Below, in pieces: positions 61,092 to 64,000 of a stretch of DNA of 64,000 bases. Position 1 is the first letter of the stretch; every line of letters begins with the position of its first letter. A model generated the notes under the pieces. That model was given only the letters and a program-made list of their open reading frames with translations, ran no database searches and was not told the origin of the DNA. The DNA is taken from the NCBI RefSeq assembly GCF_036417845.1, contig NC_089979.1:48182775-48246774 (forward strand), in the 5' to 3' direction. The translations under genes and the position numbers were made by a program. The DNA is from Apteryx mantelli. Its lineage: Eukaryota; Chordata; Aves; Apterygiformes; Apterygidae.

Positions 61092-61899
61092 TGCATCTGA
61101 TCTCTTAGATACAAGTCCAACTGAGTTATGGTTACAAGTCTGTTCCTTTTCCCTCCCCCCCCCCCAAACTCTGGTGTCTATCTAAAAAGACACTCAGTAG
61201 ATGTCCTTATACTCAGCCTTTCAAGGTGTCTCCCACTCCCTCTGAGAGAAGCACTGAAGATGCTGTATAACAGAGTGTCTTTCCCCACCCAAAAAACCTG
61301 GGCTGGTCTCACTGGAAGCGCTTGACAACATCATTATTGCTTGCAGGTAAAAGCTAAGAGACACACCTTAATTCTTATTGCACTGAAACCCTTTGTTGGA
61401 TATGAAAGAGTACATTTTAAAAACAGAAGGCAAGCTTTGCTGGGAAGATACGGAGCAAATTATAATTACTCACAACATAAGGAATCATTAAAATGGTAAC
61501 TTATCATTTCTTTGAAATCAATTACCAGTTTTCTCCTTACACCAAGTATAATAGAAGAGCTTAATGAAAATTAATGTAAAGAATATGAGCTTTAAGAAAT
61601 TATTAGTTTGAATTAAAATGTATGTCCATTTGTTTACTTTCAGGCTAGAAGTCAGGTCTATGTACACTGTTCACAGAAGTATCGTACTCAGAGCAGAATA
61701 CGTTGTCACTGAAAAGATAGCATATTAACTTGGGAGAAAAGGAGTATTTTATTCATTAGGCCACATGAATATCAGAAGCAGAGAAGGGTGACTTTTTGCT
61801 TTCATCAAATGCAAAGCCTGCTAGTGCCGTACCTTTTCCTTCCTATCTGCTGTGCTCTCACAGACCCGGCGGAGAGGGAGCTGTGTGCAGCATACCCTG
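61092..61899. other. 5' flank of the DSG4-type gene
   Basis: This stretch contains an unbroken C run near 61147-61157 on the + strand (poly-G in the gene's sense). It is otherwise AT-rich with no evident TATA box close to the start codon. It probably contains the 5' UTR, the proximal promoter, or an intron after a non-coding first exon in the CpG island beyond. The sequence does not decide between these. Confidence 0.45.
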
Positions 61900-62600
61900 T
61901 GCCATAGGAACCCTGCTGAGCTGCTCAAAACTAGAGGTAGCGGCGCGAAGGGAGGAAGGTACGGCTCACTTCTGGCCTAATTTTGGATGGCATAAGCGCA
62001 AATACGGGAGGGACGGAGGAGTCAAAGTGCGTTCGCCGCTGTGCTCAGCAGTGGGCCCCTCGGTCCTGCAGCGGAGGCATTACCCCCTCCCGGCATCCTC
62101 GGGATGCACGAGCCGCCCCGCAACGGGCGAGAAAAGGATGGAGAGCGCGTCTGCTGTACCGCTGGGCCGGCGAGGAGAACGCGCTTTCCGCCCCCCCCCG
62201 AAAGCGTCCGCAGCCGCTGCGCTCTTGCAGGGCACCCGCAGCACCTACGAGCGCTGCGCTGCCCTGCGGGCGCCTGAGCCCACCACGGCGCTGGGCATCT
62301 CCCAAGGCTGACTGCAAACGCGGAAAAAAGAGTGCTCAGCACCGCTGGGATTACTCAGCACCTCGCAGGACGGGGCGCCGCGCTCCTGCTGGGTAAGCAG
62401 CTTCGCAGCGCGCCTCCGCGCCGCGCCGCCGCTTGGCATGGGCGCTTCGCTGCCTTGCGCCAGGCTGGGGCTGCTGCAGGCAGTCGCGCTCCTGCCCGCT
62501 GCCGCCCAGCCTCTGCGGCCGAGCGCAGCACGCCCGGCAGGGAGCCAGCGAGGCGAGGGAGACTGCGACAGGCACTGCTAAATGCACCGCATCTGGGTTT
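61900..62600. promoter_or_regulatory. CpG island beyond the DSG4-type start codon
   Basis: A GC- and CpG-rich block in AT-rich surroundings, starting about 0.8 kb upstream of the DSG4-type ATG. On the + strand a good splice donor, CTGCTGG|GTAAGC, lies at about 62391, which would suit a non-coding first exon of a + strand transcript. In mammals desmocollin genes lie head-to-head with the desmogleins, so this could be a desmocollin-side or shared promoter. No desmocollin coding exon is visible in the window. Confidence 0.55.
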
Positions 62601-64000
62601 TCCCTCCTCCGGGAAACTGGACGATGTGACATTTGCTTTTTGGGCTAGCTCAGAATAAAGACAGGCATTTTCAGACTTGTCGCTGAAGCAAATGTTCCAA
62701 AAGATGCCGGTTTAAAACATTTTTCTGTTTAGATTTTTCAGCTGTTTGGTGTGGAGTTCTACTTCATTTTGTGGATTTTCTAATTTCTTCTTTTTGTATT
62801 TTTGTTAACATTTCATACCATGTTTATATTATCATTATTGCAGTAAAACACAAAATAATCCTAACTGCTAATGCAATAGTCAGGGGTTGAAGTGGAACAG
62901 TATTCTGGCATTTCAGAGTTAGGTCTGTACTTTCTGTGCAGGGGAAATACATATAATGGCAAACAAGACTTCAAAATCAGTAGTTTTCAAACTCTTTTCT
63001 ACAGACCTTTGGAAGGTCAGGTCAGTAGACAATTTTTGGAGTATCCTTGAAAGAAGACTGATAAAAACAATTTTATTTACATTATCCAGAAATCACTGTA
63101 TGTGAAAGCTATATATGTACATATTCTTTTACAGACCAAAGTATTTCAGGTTTTTGTTTCAATTCTTTTTATTACAACAGAATAGAGATTAATTTGATCT
63201 ACAAAAGATGAAAAAATGTTTCAAACAATAATAATAGTCCAAGGAAAAATGTAAACAAAAACCCCAGCCATTATACCATGTCTCTCTGTGACATAGTGCA
63301 TTATGAAGAAGGATAAATCATTATCATTAAGGATAAATAAGAATGGTAGTTCAACATGAAAACTTGTCACATGCAATTTGAAATGGGATTTCAAAACAAA
63401 TTTTCAAACCTTCCAAAATATAATTTGCACATCAATATTTAAAAAAAATATTTTAGTCTAAGCAAAAGTGACCATAAAGATTGCAGTAGTTTGATCTAGT
63501 TTGAAGAAGAAATCTTAAACCACTGACCTTTGGGAACATTATGGTTAATTTGGCAGAATAAATGGCATTCACTTAGCTGTCATTTTGTGCTCTGGGAGTT
63601 TTTCGTTTCTTCTTTCCATTTGACATGAATTTTTTTTTTTTTTTTTTGTCTTAACCCTTTTAGCATCTTACAGGATGGCAGAGGAAAGGACCTTGGATAA
63701 TTGTGTAACCTGAGCTGTATAATTTGAAATATAATTGGCATATGATGCAGTAAATTAAAAATTCACTTTTCTCTTCATGGTAAGATTTTCAAACCGATTT
63801 TGGTGTCTAAAAATTCATCCAGTCACTTACAGATATTGCAAAGCCAGTTAAAAGTCCAGTTCCTATTCATTTCCATTTGAGGGAGGAAACTAATCTGTCT
63901 GAGTGCTTTAGAAAATCCCCAACAAGGATCCTTTGGCCATTGTGTTGGTCTCAGTACTTTTAAAAGACTGTTCCTGAGCCATTTTTGAAAATCATCCTTA
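62601..64000. other. AT-rich sequence with no recognised feature
   Basis: I see no exon, RNA gene or repeat family beyond short homopolymers, such as the T run at about 63630-63648. If the CpG island drives a + strand gene, this would be its first intron. Confidence 0.5.

Noticed and set aside
61796-62658. Several long frames in the CpG island beyond the DSG4-type gene
   Set aside because: Frames are open on both strands in several registers with compositional bias and no recognisable domain. They are treated as chance frames in GC-rich DNA.
1-64000. CRISPR arrays, operons, prokaryotic mobile systems
   Set aside because: The window is intron-containing vertebrate DNA; no direct-repeat arrays with spacers or prokaryotic gene organisation are present.

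Overview
The window is vertebrate genomic DNA, most likely from a bird. It holds two complete desmoglein (desmosomal cadherin) genes, both on the minus strand. The bird call is an inference from compact spacing, low repeat content, the only recognisable dispersed repeats being old CR1-type LINE fragments, and a locus with just two desmogleins (mammals carry DSG1, DSG4, DSG3 and DSG2). A crocodile or turtle is not excluded.

Layout, low to high coordinate. 1-2440 is intergenic sequence downstream of DSG2 with no recognisable gene. 2440-4489 is the probable DSG2 3' UTR, with three minus-strand AATAAA signals. 4490-27310 is DSG2: I could place all 15 coding exons with consistent reading phase, giving a predicted protein of 1111 residues. 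Its start lies in a CpG island (about 26940-27720). 27721-39100 is a gene-free interval with a small CpG-rich patch and an ancient CR1 fragment. 39650-61091 is a second desmoglein of the DSG1/DSG3/DSG4 type: 16 coding exons, predicted 1203 residues. 61900-62600 is a second CpG island beyond its start codon, and 62600-64000 shows nothing recognisable.

Both proteins have the standard desmoglein plan: signal peptide split over exon 1 and a 36-nt exon 2, furin-cut propeptide, mature N-terminus with Trp2, four calcium-binding EC repeats, an extracellular anchor, one membrane span with juxtamembrane cysteines, a plakoglobin-binding segment, a linker, desmoglein repeats (RUD) and a conserved C-terminal tail. 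Exons 7 to 10 have identical lengths in the two genes (135, 186, 260 and 143 nt), as expected for tandem duplicates. Together with desmocollins, which in mammals lie head-to-head with this cluster and would therefore lie beyond the high-coordinate end here, these proteins build desmosomes.

The most unusual points are: a glycine-rich insert of roughly 100 residues (29 Gly in 33 residues at its core) in the extracellular juxtamembrane region of the DSG4-type protein; an 8-copy 15-bp coding minisatellite in its C-terminal domain; an apparent GC-AG intron in DSG2; a very weak splice acceptor before DSG4-type exon 3; and an unassigned CpG island that may serve a divergent desmoglein/desmocollin promoter. 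I did not find a wholly new biological system.
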